Of a DNA stretch of 54,333 nt, positions 16,466 through 25,254 are shown in pieces. The notes beneath the pieces are model-generated. The model was not told the origin of the DNA and made no database searches. It saw only the letters and a program-made list of their open reading frames with translations. Position 1 is the first letter of the stretch. Each line of letters begins with the position of its first letter. The position numbers and the translations under genes are program-made. The stretch spans positions 1-54,333 of the forward strand of contig DATLXH010000098.1 in assembly GCA_035576005.1 (NCBI GenBank), read 5' to 3'. This DNA comes from DATLXH01 sp035576005. Its GTDB lineage: Bacteria; Acidobacteriota; Thermoanaerobaculia; Gp7-AA8.

Positions 16466-17182
16466 TCACCGTCCCGCTCTCTCCCGCATCGCCCATTCGA
16501 GCTGCCGCATGATCCCGAGCAGGATCTCTGTCTCTCTGCTGTCCGGTTGCGCCCGGGCGAGGATGCGGCGCAGGTCGTCGTAGATTCGATCGGGGTTATT
16601 TTCGTGAAGAAACCCGATCTCCATGAGCAGTGACTGTCCTCGCTCATGAAGCCGGTCGATCAGCTCCGATGGAGCGAGGTCACGTGAGCGCGGCCCTGCT
16701 GCGGCCGTGACGCGAGACAGTTCGTAGCAGAAAAGAGAGACCGACTGTGCGAGGTTCATTGTCGGTAGCAATTCAGAGGTAGGGATGACTGCCGTGCGAC
16801 TGCAGAGGTTGAGCTCGCTGCGAGTCAAGCCGCGATCCTCGCGTCCGAAAACGAGCGAGACGACCTGCTGCTCGGGCATTGCAGCGTAGAGCGCTGCCAG
16901 AGCCCGCGGCTCGAGGTCGGGATCAGCATTCCGGCCGCGCGACGATGTGGTGGCAATGGTGAGATGTGAGCCTGCGAGAGCCGTCTGCAGTGTTGGAACG
17001 ATCCGGGCAGCATGCACAAGGTCGCCGGCACCAGATGCCCACCACTCGGCGACGGGTTGCAGCGTTGGATGATCGCCGACAATGACGAGCTCGGAGAATC
17101 CGAAGTTCTTCATCGACCGCGCAGCAGCACCGACGTTTCCCGCCTCACGAGGCTCTACCAGGATGATTCGGAGTGAAGGCAT
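16466..17182 (-). CDS. trmJ: TrmJ-like tRNA 2'-O-methyltransferase (SpoU family)
   Basis: A 238-aa SPOUT methyltransferase. The start IILVEPREAGNVGAAARSMKN is the hallmark motif 1 (N and R residues of the TrmH/TrmJ family). VSLVFGREDRGLT is motif 2 and IPTSELLPTMNLAQSVSLFCYEL is motif 3, which form the trefoil-knot cofactor site. TrmJ methylates the ribose at position 32 of tRNAs. The C-terminal helical extension (ERGQSLLMEIGFL ... LGIMRQLEWAM) is also typical of TrmJ. It lies 62 bases downstream of guaB on the same strand and may be cotranscribed. Confidence 0.88.
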   Translation of the reverse strand: MPSLRIILVEPREAGNVGAAARSMKNFGFSELVIVGDHPTLQPVAEWWASGAGDLVHAARIVPTLQTALAGSHLTIATTSSRGRNADPDLEPRALAALYAAMPEQQVVSLVFGREDRGLTRSELNLCSRTAVIPTSELLPTMNLAQSVSLFCYELSRVTAAAGPRSRDLAPSELIDRLHERGQSLLMEIGFLHENNPDRIYDDLRRILARAQPDSRETEILLGIMRQLEWAMRERAGR

Positions 17183-17244
17183 TGAGACGGAGAACGAGGA
17201 GTCAGCAATTCAGGGGGTAAAGCTCTCCTGAACGGCCGGCTTGC

Positions 17245-18813
17245 TCAGTCGTTGGATTCGATCCTGTAGTTCGGAGCTTCCTTGGTGATGCTCACGTCGT
17301 GAGCATGGCTCTCGCGAAGCCCCGAGGCACTGATCCGGACGAACTGGGCCTTCGTTCGAAGATCCTCGATCGTCTTCGAGCCGGTCAGTCCCATTCCAGA
17401 GCGGAGACCGCCAACGAGTTGCGGGATCATTGAAGCAAGAGAGCCCTTGTAAGCGACCTTGCCTTCGATCCCTTCGGGCACGAGCTTCGACACTTCCTGT
17501 TCGTCTTCCTGAAAGTAGCGATCCTTCGAACCCGCCTGCATCGCTCCGAGTGAGCCCATTCCGCGGTAAGCCTTGAACGTTCTCCCCTGGTAGAGGATGG
17601 TCTCACCGGGGGCCTCGTCGGTGCCGGCGAATAGCGAGCCGATCATGACGGAGCTGGCACCTGCAGCCAGTGCTTTCGTGATGTCACCGGAGAACTTGAT
17701 CCCGCCATCACTGATGATCGGGGTTCCGCTTTTTTCGGCAGCACGCGCGCATTCCATGACGGCGGTGATTTGAGGAACCCCTGCTCCGGCGACAATGCGG
17801 GTGGTGCAGATCGAGCCGGGCCCGATTCCTACCTTCACGGCGTCGACGCCAAGCTCGATGAGGTCCTTCGCACCCTCATACGTTGCAACGTTGCCGGCGA
17901 TGAGCGGAGTATAGGGAAATGTCTTCTTGAACTGTCTGATCATTTCCATGACGCCTGTTGAATGAGCGTGCGCAGAGTCGATGACGATGACATCGACCTT
18001 TGCGTCAACCAGCGCACGTGCCCGATCGAGTCCCTCTTTGCCCACACCGGTTGCTGCGGCGCAGCGGAGACGTCCGAGAGGATCTTTCGCCGCCATCGGA
18101 TAGCGTCGCGCTTTCTGAATGTCTTTTACCGTGATGAGACCTTTGAGATCGCCATTCCCGTCCACGACGAGAAGTTTCTCGATCCGATGTTTGTGGAGGA
18201 CCTCCCGCGCCTGCTCCAGGGTGGTGCCGACCGGAGCCGTGATCAGATTCTCTTTCGTCATCCGCTCGGAGATCGGCAGGTCGAAACGCGTCTCGAAGCG
18301 AAGGTCGCGATTGGTGAGGATTCCGACTAACTTACCGTGATCGTCGGTGACAGGCACACCAGAGATCTTGAATTTTTCCATCACGAGAAGCGCTTCAGAG
18401 ATCCGGTGCCACGGGCGCATCGTTACAGGATCGACGATCATCCCGGCTTCTGAACGTTTGACCTTGTCGACCTCCTCTGCCTGCTGCTCGATCGACATAT
18501 TCTTGTGAATCACACCGAGACCACCCTGTTGCGCCATGGCAATCGCGAGGCGGGCTTCGGTTACCGTGTCCATCGCGGCGGAAAGGATTGGGATATTCAG
18601 CCGGATGTCCCGGGTGAGGATGGTTGTGGTCTCGACAAAATTCGGATGAATGTCAGAGCGCGCGGGGCGGAGGAGCACGTCATCGAACGTGAGCCCGAGA
18701 GTCAGCGGTTCGGCGAACCGTCCGGAGGGCAAGGGGTCTTCAGGACGCACCTCGCGGAGCTCGACCCGGCCAATGACTTCCCGTTCCTCACGGAGCACTC
18801 GTTCATCACTCAT
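17245..18813 (-). CDS. guaB: IMP dehydrogenase
   Basis: Catalyses NAD-dependent oxidation of IMP to XMP, the committed step of GTP synthesis. The 522-aa protein has the TIM-barrel start LTFDDVLLRPARSD at about 41-54, two CBS domains at about 125-240, and the catalytic loop GPGSICTTR with C336. The flap and NAD-contact region GMGSLGAM and the C-terminal GLRSGMGLTG are present. It is about 30 residues longer at the N-terminus than E. coli GuaB, but the ATG has GAGG five bases upstream, so the charged extension is probably real. trmJ follows on the same strand. Confidence 0.97.
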   Translation of the reverse strand: MSDERVLREEREVIGRVELREVRPEDPLPSGRFAEPLTLGLTFDDVLLRPARSDIHPNFVETTTILTRDIRLNIPILSAAMDTVTEARLAIAMAQQGGLGVIHKNMSIEQQAEEVDKVKRSEAGMIVDPVTMRPWHRISEALLVMEKFKISGVPVTDDHGKLVGILTNRDLRFETRFDLPISERMTKENLITAPVGTTLEQAREVLHKHRIEKLLVVDGNGDLKGLITVKDIQKARRYPMAAKDPLGRLRCAAATGVGKEGLDRARALVDAKVDVIVIDSAHAHSTGVMEMIRQFKKTFPYTPLIAGNVATYEGAKDLIELGVDAVKVGIGPGSICTTRIVAGAGVPQITAVMECARAAEKSGTPIISDGGIKFSGDITKALAAGASSVMIGSLFAGTDEAPGETILYQGRTFKAYRGMGSLGAMQAGSKDRYFQEDEQEVSKLVPEGIEGKVAYKGSLASMIPQLVGGLRSGMGLTGSKTIEDLRTKAQFVRISASGLRESHAHDVSITKEAPNYRIESND

Positions 18814-18954
18814 AGGGTCCTCGCCGCAGCCGCCTCATCTTATCTGCCTCGAGCAGGTGAAGAGGAGTCCGTGTCTCGCGAGTATAACCAGAAAAAGTAG
18901 CATCAGAATTGCAGCATCCCGATTGCGGAAACCGGGAAACGTACCGAGACGACT

Positions 18955-19218
18955 TTGCGTTTCAGAATAGAACAGACCTACCTTACAGATGATGAAGGCG
19001 TGGTCGTGCCCCCTTCATCAGACCGCGTGCGCTTCCACGTGCTCGATGCTCCCAACGTCGACGATGCACTGACGACGTTCGTCCAGGCTGACCATGGTGA
19101 GGTCGTCGGAGATGTCGCGCGGTTCCCGGGGTTCCAGCTTGTAGCCACGGCGAAACGCCGCAAGGTCGTCTACACCCTGCACGTCGATCCGGTGACCGAG
19201 CAATTCGTTCGCGAGTAG
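18955..19218 (+). CDS. Small hypothetical protein
   Basis: An 87-aa protein of no family known to me. It starts with TTG at 18955, with GAGA a few bases upstream. The translation is balanced and protein-like (MRFRIEQTYLTDDEGVVVPP ... FHVLDAPNVDDALTTFV), suggesting an alpha/beta fold without membrane segments or a signal peptide. It is divergent from guaB, with 141 bases between them, and convergent with the TPR gene. Its independence from neighbours and the non-ATG start keep the confidence modest. Confidence 0.6.
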   Translation: MRFRIEQTYLTDDEGVVVPPSSDRVRFHVLDAPNVDDALTTFVQADHGEVVGDVARFPGFQLVATAKRRKVVYTLHVDPVTEQFVRE

Positions 19219-19288
19219 TGAACGCAATTTCGGTCGCTGCACCCCGCCCTGACCGCAGATGATAGCCAAGCGACCCAAATGCCGCTCG

Positions 19289-19900
19289 TTACGGAGTCTG
19301 CTGCTTCCTGGCTGCGGCCAGCGTCTGCTCGAAGCGGACGATGTTGGCGTCGTCGGGGCGCTCCTGTCTGAGAGTGGCGATCACAGCGCTCGCGGCACCG
19401 AGATTCCCCATGTCAGCCAGCACGATCGCCTCATTGAACCGGGCCTGCCAGTTCGCTGGCGTCTCCCGTGCGATCTCGCGGAACAACGCGAGGGAGCGAT
19501 CGAAAGCCCTCGTCTCGCGATAGCAGATGCCGAGGTCCATCTCTACGCTGGGACTTCGCTCGATCTGGAGACTCTTCTCGTAGAACTCGATCGCCTGGGG
19601 AAACTTTGCCGCGTCCATGTAAAGATTGCCCAGCTCGACGAAAGCACGCGCATCACGCGGGTTCGCAGCAATCCGTTTTCTCAGACCATCGATCTGCTGG
19701 CGCACCATGGACATGGCCGCCCCGCCGCTGGCTTCCGCGGACGACGCAGCTGGTTGCGACGGCGCAGCGGAGTCCGGGGTCGTCGCGGCGCCTCTCGCAG
19801 GAGTGCGCCACTCGTGAATTTTCGGACCGATCATCACCCCACCCAGGATCAGTCCCAGCAGAAATCCGCAGGAGGCGAAGAGAATGTTTTCGCGATTCAA
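19289..19900 (-). CDS. Membrane-anchored TPR protein
   Basis: A 203-aa protein with an uncleaved hydrophobic anchor at about residues 7-25 (LFASCGFLLGLILGGVMIG), an Ala/Pro/Ser-rich linker at about 38-62, then three TPR-like repeats: DARAFVELGNLYMDAAKFPQ, PSVEMDLGICYRETRAFDRS and WQARFNEAIVLADMGNL. TPRs bind other proteins, and the anchor places them in the periplasm. The layout resembles the TPR module of CcmH/NrfG-like proteins, but nothing else here suggests cytochrome biogenesis. It starts 33 bases after dacB and is probably in the same transcript. Confidence 0.8.
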   Translation of the reverse strand: MNRENILFASCGFLLGLILGGVMIGPKIHEWRTPARGAATTPDSAAPSQPAASSAEASGGAAMSMVRQQIDGLRKRIAANPRDARAFVELGNLYMDAAKFPQAIEFYEKSLQIERSPSVEMDLGICYRETRAFDRSLALFREIARETPANWQARFNEAIVLADMGNLGAASAVIATLRQERPDDANIVRFEQTLAAARKQQTP

Positions 19901-19933
19901 TGAGAGATCCGAAGGGGATTTCCAGGATATTGG

Positions 19934-21571
19934 CTAACCACCTCTGACGATCTCTTTGAGCATCTCATCATGAAGGCGATACACATTGAATACGCCGGTG
20001 TGGTAACGATTGAAGAGGAAAGAAAACGCGTACACCTTCCCACTCTGTCCATGTACGTACCCGGAGAGTCCGACAACTCCGCCGATGTACCCGGTTTTCG
20101 CGTACACCTGCCGCGCATAAGGGGGGTTCTTGAGCCGCTTGCCGAACTTCGAGTCGGGATCGCCGGTGTAAGGCATCGAGCTCAGGAAATCATTGCGATG
20201 AGGGGTCTTCCACATATAGAGGAGCAGCTTGGTAAAGTCGCCCGCGGTTGCACGATTGAAACGCGACATCCCTGATCCGTCGGCCTGCATATACTGGCCA
20301 TTGATCCCGACCTTCTTTCGCAGCCAGTCAGTAATGGCAGCTCCGCCGCTCTGCCACGAGCCTTTCTTATTCACCTCGGCTCCGATGACCTTCAGCAGTT
20401 GTTCGGCGTAGTGATTCTGACTCTTCTTGTTGATGACATAAATCATGATCGCCAGAGGAGTCTTGTGCTCGGTCACCGTCTTCCAGTCGGGCCGGTCATC
20501 GCTATTGGACAGACGCACCTGACCGAGAATCCGAATTCCACTTCTCAGAAACGCTTCCTTCGTTACGTTCGCGAAGTAGTGAACGGGATTGACGATCGTG
20601 ATGAAGATCTCAGACGCGCCCGAGCGAGGGGGCACACCCCCATTGATGATGATGTTGTTCGTTCCGGGCCGCCGTGTCACCAGCGGATATCCTCTGCCGG
20701 TCGTGCAGTTGTTCTGCACTGACAGATAGCTGTTCTGAGGCTCCATCGCCACGTTCGCTCTCTGTCCCGGCTGCGTGGGGAGAACGCGAACCATGACGCA
20801 CCCTTCCTGCATCGAGAACGCCGAGATCGGCGCCTCGTACCAGTTGAGAAGCTGATCGGCCGGCCAGCTCGGGTGAATGTACTCAGTGTCCATGTAGCCG
20901 TACTCGAAGATCAGGTCGCCAGCGATCGTCTTGACACCGGCACGCTGGAGCTCTGCAGCCCAGTTCTGGAGCACCGCGGTCGCATCGCCGTCATGAAAGC
21001 GACTGCCGATTGTGGCGTCGCCCCGACCGACGACCTTTACATCACCAGCCAGCGTGCCGGTTGCGTCGACGTCGCCCCTCATCGCAACCGTCGTGATGAG
21101 CTCGAAATCGGTTGGCAGAATGTCGAGGGCTGCGGCGGTAGTGAAGAGCTTCATGTTCGAGGCCGGTGTGAGCGGGACGTTCGGGTTCCGCTCCGCGACG
21201 ACCCGCCCCGAGGCGACTTCGACTATGGAGATCCCGGCGTCGGAGCTGCGCGAGGTGGGACCGTTCACCAGCGACGCGAGGCGCTCCTCGAGCGAAACCC
21301 CGACCGCGGCCGGAGTCGTCGCGGGAATGATCCTTCTGACAGGAGCGGGCCTTACCGCAACTCTGGCGACGGGTCTTCTGCCGACCGTCTTCTTCGCTGC
21401 TGCGGGAGATTTTTTTGCTAATGCAGGCTTTTTCGTCGCTGCCGCTTTCTTCACGACTGCTTTCTTGACGACTGCCTTCTTTGGAGCGCTCTCGAGCGGA
21501 GCAGGATTGAGGGTGAGCAGGAGTGCGGTCAGCGAGGTCGCGGCCAGCCTTCGCCTGAGTGACACGGTCAT
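19934..21571 (-). CDS. dacB: D-alanyl-D-alanine carboxypeptidase/endopeptidase (PBP4, peptidase S13)
   Basis: A periplasmic low-molecular-weight penicillin-binding protein that trims or cleaves peptidoglycan cross-links. The 545-aa product has a signal peptide (about 1-28, ending LESA), then an unusual Lys/Ala-rich tract to about residue 80, then the S13 domain. The active-site motifs are SNMK (S138, K141), SQN (S384) and KTG (492-494). The inserted domain between the first and second motifs is present, as expected for S13. It belongs to a minus-strand run: HAD hydrolase, RNase Z-like protein, dacB and TPR protein. There is a gap of 154 bases before it. Confidence 0.93.
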   Translation of the reverse strand: MTVSLRRRLAATSLTALLLTLNPAPLESAPKKAVVKKAVVKKAAATKKPALAKKSPAAAKKTVGRRPVARVAVRPAPVRRIIPATTPAAVGVSLEERLASLVNGPTSRSSDAGISIVEVASGRVVAERNPNVPLTPASNMKLFTTAAALDILPTDFELITTVAMRGDVDATGTLAGDVKVVGRGDATIGSRFHDGDATAVLQNWAAELQRAGVKTIAGDLIFEYGYMDTEYIHPSWPADQLLNWYEAPISAFSMQEGCVMVRVLPTQPGQRANVAMEPQNSYLSVQNNCTTGRGYPLVTRRPGTNNIIINGGVPPRSGASEIFITIVNPVHYFANVTKEAFLRSGIRILGQVRLSNSDDRPDWKTVTEHKTPLAIMIYVINKKSQNHYAEQLLKVIGAEVNKKGSWQSGGAAITDWLRKKVGINGQYMQADGSGMSRFNRATAGDFTKLLLYMWKTPHRNDFLSSMPYTGDPDSKFGKRLKNPPYARQVYAKTGYIGGVVGLSGYVHGQSGKVYAFSFLFNRYHTGVFNVYRLHDEMLKEIVRGG

Positions 21572-21725
21572 CGAGTGGAAACCCCTTAGATTGATTTACT
21601 GGAGAAGATACGGTCTGACCATCACTCTGGTCCTACTTCGGCGGTGACCTCGTACTTCGGGCCAAACGCTGACACGCCCCCTGTGCAAAACAGATGCTCG
21701 TGTCCCGTCCAACTTTTCATTGACG

Positions 21726-22574
21726 TCAGAGTCTCATGAAAGGTTCTGCAAGTCCCAGCCTGATTCGCTCGCGGAGCGTCTGGGGACAACGACGCGAAAT
21801 ATTGGCGTGAATCGAAGCTGGCGAGTCCCTCAGACTGAAGTGGATCAGCAGAATGATCTCGCTCTGAATCTCATCACTGACCTCGCACAGGTCATCGAAA
21901 TGGAGGTGCCGATACCGCTCGGCCCGAGCGTAGTCCTCCGGTGCCGTGAACGAACACTCCGCGACGAGGACCTCGGCATGGAACATCGGATGGCCCCTCA
22001 CCAGAATCCCGCGATCGGTGTCGCCGGTATAGAAGAGCGTTGAAACTTCCGTGGAGTCCGTCGCTTCGCCTCCTCCTCTGCGCAACTCGGCAATTTCATT
22101 TCCGGTCAGGTGGCGAAACTCCTGCTTCAACTTCCGCCGCGTCTCCACTACCTCGTACGCGAGGGCAGGGACGCGGTGAGACGCCGCGTGCGCCCGAATC
22201 TCGAGATTCCTGTGTAATGAGATCGATTCGCCTGGCGCGACACCGACCAGATCGAGCTCGTAGGAACAGTGCTCGAGCCGTTCGTGAATGGCAATCAACT
22301 CCTGGAAGCCGGCAAGACTCTCCCGCGGGACGTGCACACGACCGCGAGGCATCCCCTGGAGCCCTCGCTGCGCCGCGTAGAGCGGCACTCCCATGGCGTG
22401 GTCGATGTGCGCGTGACTGATGAAGACATTCGGCACCGGGACCAGCTCATCAGGACAGCGTCCTATATCGAACGCGAGGTCGAGCTCACGAATCCTGAGC
22501 CAGGTCTCGTTGCCGGCCCGCGATTTTCCCTCAATGGTGAACCGCGGAGTTTTCAGGATGATCGGAGCAGTCAA
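21726..22574 (-). CDS. Metallo-beta-lactamase-fold hydrolase, RNase Z-like
   Basis: A 282-aa zinc-dependent hydrolase. It carries the HxHxDH motif as SHAHIDHAMG, the later metal aspartate in FYTGDTDRG, and a downstream histidine region near HLHFDDL. The sequence flow (RAGNETWLRIRELDLAFDIG, then SHAHIDH) resembles RNase Z-like proteins, which process tRNA 3' ends, but substrate assignment is unsure. The start is TTG at 22574, overlapping the TGA of the HAD gene by three bases (TTGA), which indicates translational coupling. The open frame continuing upstream of that point is the HAD gene read out of phase. Confidence 0.83.
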   Translation of the reverse strand: MTAPIILKTPRFTIEGKSRAGNETWLRIRELDLAFDIGRCPDELVPVPNVFISHAHIDHAMGVPLYAAQRGLQGMPRGRVHVPRESLAGFQELIAIHERLEHCSYELDLVGVAPGESISLHRNLEIRAHAASHRVPALAYEVVETRRKLKQEFRHLTGNEIAELRRGGGEATDSTEVSTLFYTGDTDRGILVRGHPMFHAEVLVAECSFTAPEDYARAERYRHLHFDDLCEVSDEIQSEIILLIHFSLRDSPASIHANISRRCPQTLRERIRLGLAEPFMRL

Positions 22575-23338
22575 CCCGTGAGCTCCGCAAGAATCGGATC
22601 GAGATCCTCGAGTCGCTCGATCGTCGCATGGGGCACGATGTCGAGGCCATGGTCTACAGGGGGCGCGACGGCATTCCCGCGCGTCGCGGGCGTGAAGTGG
22701 ACCGCCAGCATGCCGCAACTCTGGGCGCCATGAACGTCGGCATACAGATTGTCGCCGACGAACAAGATCTCGTCGAAACGCAATGCGAGACCCTCGCGCA
22801 ACTTCTCGAAGATCGACGGACGCGGCTTGCACTGGCCATGCTCGTTCGAGAATACGAGCACGTCGAGCTCTCCTGAAAGCCCATGACTCGCCAGCACCTC
22901 GCGCAGCGCGCTTCCCGGCGTTCGCCCGGTGTTACTCACGAGGCCAGTCTTGAGGTTTCGCTGTCTCACCTTCGCCAGGGTCTCCCGGGCGTTGGGAACA
23001 AGCTCCGGGGGGTGCTCGATCGCCGCCCCGGCATAGGCAAGCTCGAGCTCGCCCAGCAGGGTCTGACCCACGGCCGCCGGGTCAAGATCAAGTGCCTCGA
23101 GAAAGTGGAGGATCTGCTGGTTTGCGTGGATGTCGAGATCCTTCGCCCAGTACAACTCGAAACAGCGGCTCCAGAGCTGGCGATAGGCCTGCTCGACCTC
23201 TGTCGACGACACGTCGAACCCTTCTCGACGCAGCGACGCCGCCATCCGGGTCAGCCGCGCCTCCTCCTGGCGGCTCGAGACCGTTGGCGTATCGCTGATG
23301 AGCGTTTCCCACAAGTCGAATGCGACAGCTTTGATCAT
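22571..23338 (-). CDS. HAD-superfamily hydrolase
   Basis: A 255-aa haloacid dehalogenase-like hydrolase, probably a small-molecule phosphatase. Motif I is AFDLWETLIS, where the second acidic position of the usual DxDxT is tryptophan, as in DxWxT subfamilies. Motif II is SNTGRTPG and motif III is FVGDNLYADVHGAQ. A helical cap lies between motifs I and II. ATG 23338 has GAGGA five bases upstream and gives MIKAVAFDLWETL; the longer frame adds 16 unlikely residues. It is translationally coupled to the RNase Z-like gene. Confidence 0.88.
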   Translation of the reverse strand: MIKAVAFDLWETLISDTPTVSSRQEEARLTRMAASLRREGFDVSSTEVEQAYRQLWSRCFELYWAKDLDIHANQQILHFLEALDLDPAAVGQTLLGELELAYAGAAIEHPPELVPNARETLAKVRQRNLKTGLVSNTGRTPGSALREVLASHGLSGELDVLVFSNEHGQCKPRPSIFEKLREGLALRFDEILFVGDNLYADVHGAQSCGMLAVHFTPATRGNAVAPPVDHGLDIVPHATIERLEDLDPILAELTG

Positions 23339-23550
23339 AGTTTCCTCGGGCGAACGCCGTGCAGGTAGTTTCCTTGAGTCTCTCACGACGACACCAAACG
23401 CCGCTCACCCGAACAACTCGAGAGACTCTGGAAGCATTACCAGCCACTGAAAATCTGCCCGTGCATGGAACCGGCAAAACATAGACGCTGACACAGGCTT
23501 ATGTTAAAAGGGCGGTCTGATTTTCTCTGAGCAATAAGAAGGAGACACGG

Positions 23551-23790
23551 ATGTCTGTTGAGGAAAGAGTTAAATCAATCATCGTCGAGCAGCTGGGAGT
23601 TGACGGTCAGGAAGTCACCTCAGAAGCTTCTTTCGTCGAAGATCTCGGTGCGGACTCCCTCGATACTGTCGAGCTGATCATGGCGTTCGAAGAGGAATTC
23701 GGAATCGAGATCTCAGATGATGAGGCCGAAAAGATCCGCCGCGTCAAAGACGCTGTCGAATACATCGACAAGAGAGCCAAGGCGCAATAG
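23551..23790 (+). CDS. acpP: Acyl carrier protein
   Basis: A 79-aa acidic ACP that carries fatty acyl chains on a phosphopantetheine arm. The attachment serine is S36 in GADSLDTVELIMAFEEEF, the canonical DSL motif at the start of helix II. AAGGAG lies eight bases before the ATG. fabF follows on the same strand after 202 bases, the usual acpP-fabF order. The gap is longer than usual and holds a possible 13-residue ORF. Confidence 0.98.
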   Translation: MSVEERVKSIIVEQLGVDGQEVTSEASFVEDLGADSLDTVELIMAFEEEFGIEISDDEAEKIRRVKDAVEYIDKRAKAQ

Positions 23791-23864
23791 TTACTCCTGG
23801 TAGTCCAGCTCCATTCCTGTCGGTTGCCGGCGTCGATTCCAGGTTAACAAGCCTGGAGAGGACG

Positions 23865-23906
23865 ATGGCAACTGACATTTTTTTTGATGTGAAGATGGAT
23901 TGGTGA
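23865..23906 (+). CDS. Possible 13-residue leader peptide
   Basis: ATG at 23865 is preceded by GGAGAGG at close to ideal spacing and opens MATDIFFDVKMDW before TGA at 23904. It contains a run of eight T. Upstream, TCCAGG and CCTGGA form a 6-bp stem with an 8-base loop. It lies between acpP and fabF. Real translation is unproven; a chance ribosome site in GC-rich DNA would look the same. Confidence 0.25.
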   Translation: MATDIFFDVKMDW

Positions 23907-23992
23907 TTTTCGCAGTTGATCCGACGGGCATGCTCAACGGCCCGTCAACGTGACTCCACCCCACACCGCACCGCAACGCCTCGGAGGTCCCC

Positions 23993-25246
23993 ATCGAAAA
24001 ACGACGCGTAGTCATCACCGGGATCGGAATGGTTTCCCCGATCGGGATCGGCAACGGTCCGAACTGGAAAGCGTTGCTCGCGGGAGAGTCGGGAATCGGA
24101 CCGATCACCCGTTTCGACGCTACCGACTATGCGTGCAGAATCGCGGGGGAAGTGCAATCGTTCGATCCCGCAAACTGGATTGAAAAAAAAGAAATCAAGA
24201 AATCCGATACGTTCATTCACTACGCGATTGCAGCGTCACAGTTCGCAGTCGATGATTCAGGGCTTCAGATCGACGAGAGCACGGCTGAGCGTACCGGCGT
24301 CATCATAGGGTCCGGTATCGGCGGGCTTCCACTCATCGAGGAAACACACAAGAAGCTCCTCGAGAAAGGTCCAGGGCGAATCTCTCCGTTTTTCATCCCG
24401 GGACTCATCGTGAACCTCGCAGCGGGTCATGTATCCATCAGGTTCGGGGCGAAGGGACCGAATTCAGCGCCCGCCACTGCCTGCGCCACGGGCGCCCACG
24501 CGATCGGCGACGCGTTCAAAGTCATCCAGCGCAATGACGCGGACACGATGATTGCCGGAGGAACTGAGGCCGTCGTCGCCCCACTTGCAATCGGAGGCTT
24601 CGCTGCCATGCGCGCCCTCTCGACCCGAAACGACGACCCGAAGCGGGCGTCTCGTCCGTGGGATGCGCAGCGCGACGGATTCGTCATGGGCGAAGGCGCG
24701 GGTATCGTGATCCTCGAGGAGCGCGAACAGGCGATTCGCAGAGGGGCGAAAATTTACTGCGAGCTCTCAGGCTACGGGATGTCGAGTGACGCTTATCACA
24801 TCACCTCACCGGCCGAGGATGGGAACGGAATGATGCGGGTGATGGAGCGGGCGCTGGCCGATGCCGGCGTGCGCACCGACCAGGTCGATTACATCAATGC
24901 GCATGGAACTTCGACCCCGGTCGGAGACAGGACCGAGAGCCTGGCTGTAACGAAACTCTTCGGGGAACATGCGGCTCAGGTCGCGATGAGCTCCACCAAG
25001 TCGATGACGGGGCATCTGCTGGGAGCCGCGGGCGGACTCGAGGCAGCGATCACCGCGCTTGCCGTTCTGGAAGGGACGATGCCTCCGACGATCAACTACG
25101 AGAATCCTGATCCCGGGTGCGATCTCGACTACGTTCCCAATCAGGCACGGAAGAAGGTGATTCGTCACGCTCTGTCGAATTCATTCGGCTTTGGCGGAAC
25201 GAATGCGACCCTCGTTCTCTCCCGCCACGAAGAAGCCCCGCGATAG
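23993..25246 (+). CDS. fabF: 3-oxoacyl-ACP synthase II (KAS II), apparent AUC start
   Basis: Condenses malonyl-ACP with acyl-ACP in fatty acid elongation. From the proposed start the protein has about 417 aa. The nucleophile is C164 (ATACATGAHAIG), and the two catalytic histidines are in NAHGTSTP and TGHLLGAAGG. The first ATG in frame (24029) would remove the conserved first strand KRRVVITGIG. The frame upstream of 24029 is open only to the TGA at 23951 and contains no ATG, GTG or TTG. ATC at 23993 follows GGAGG with a five-base gap and gives the normal FabF N-terminus, with the cysteine at the family's usual position. I therefore propose an AUC start; a base-call error in an ATG or GTG is the main alternative. 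Gene identity is certain, the start less so. Confidence 0.93.
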   Translation: MEKRRVVITGIGMVSPIGIGNGPNWKALLAGESGIGPITRFDATDYACRIAGEVQSFDPANWIEKKEIKKSDTFIHYAIAASQFAVDDSGLQIDESTAERTGVIIGSGIGGLPLIEETHKKLLEKGPGRISPFFIPGLIVNLAAGHVSIRFGAKGPNSAPATACATGAHAIGDAFKVIQRNDADTMIAGGTEAVVAPLAIGGFAAMRALSTRNDDPKRASRPWDAQRDGFVMGEGAGIVILEEREQAIRRGAKIYCELSGYGMSSDAYHITSPAEDGNGMMRVMERALADAGVRTDQVDYINAHGTSTPVGDRTESLAVTKLFGEHAAQVAMSSTKSMTGHLLGAAGGLEAAITALAVLEGTMPPTINYENPDPGCDLDYVPNQARKKVIRHALSNSFGFGGTNATLVLSRHEEAPR

Positions 25247-25254
25247 CGATTTCG

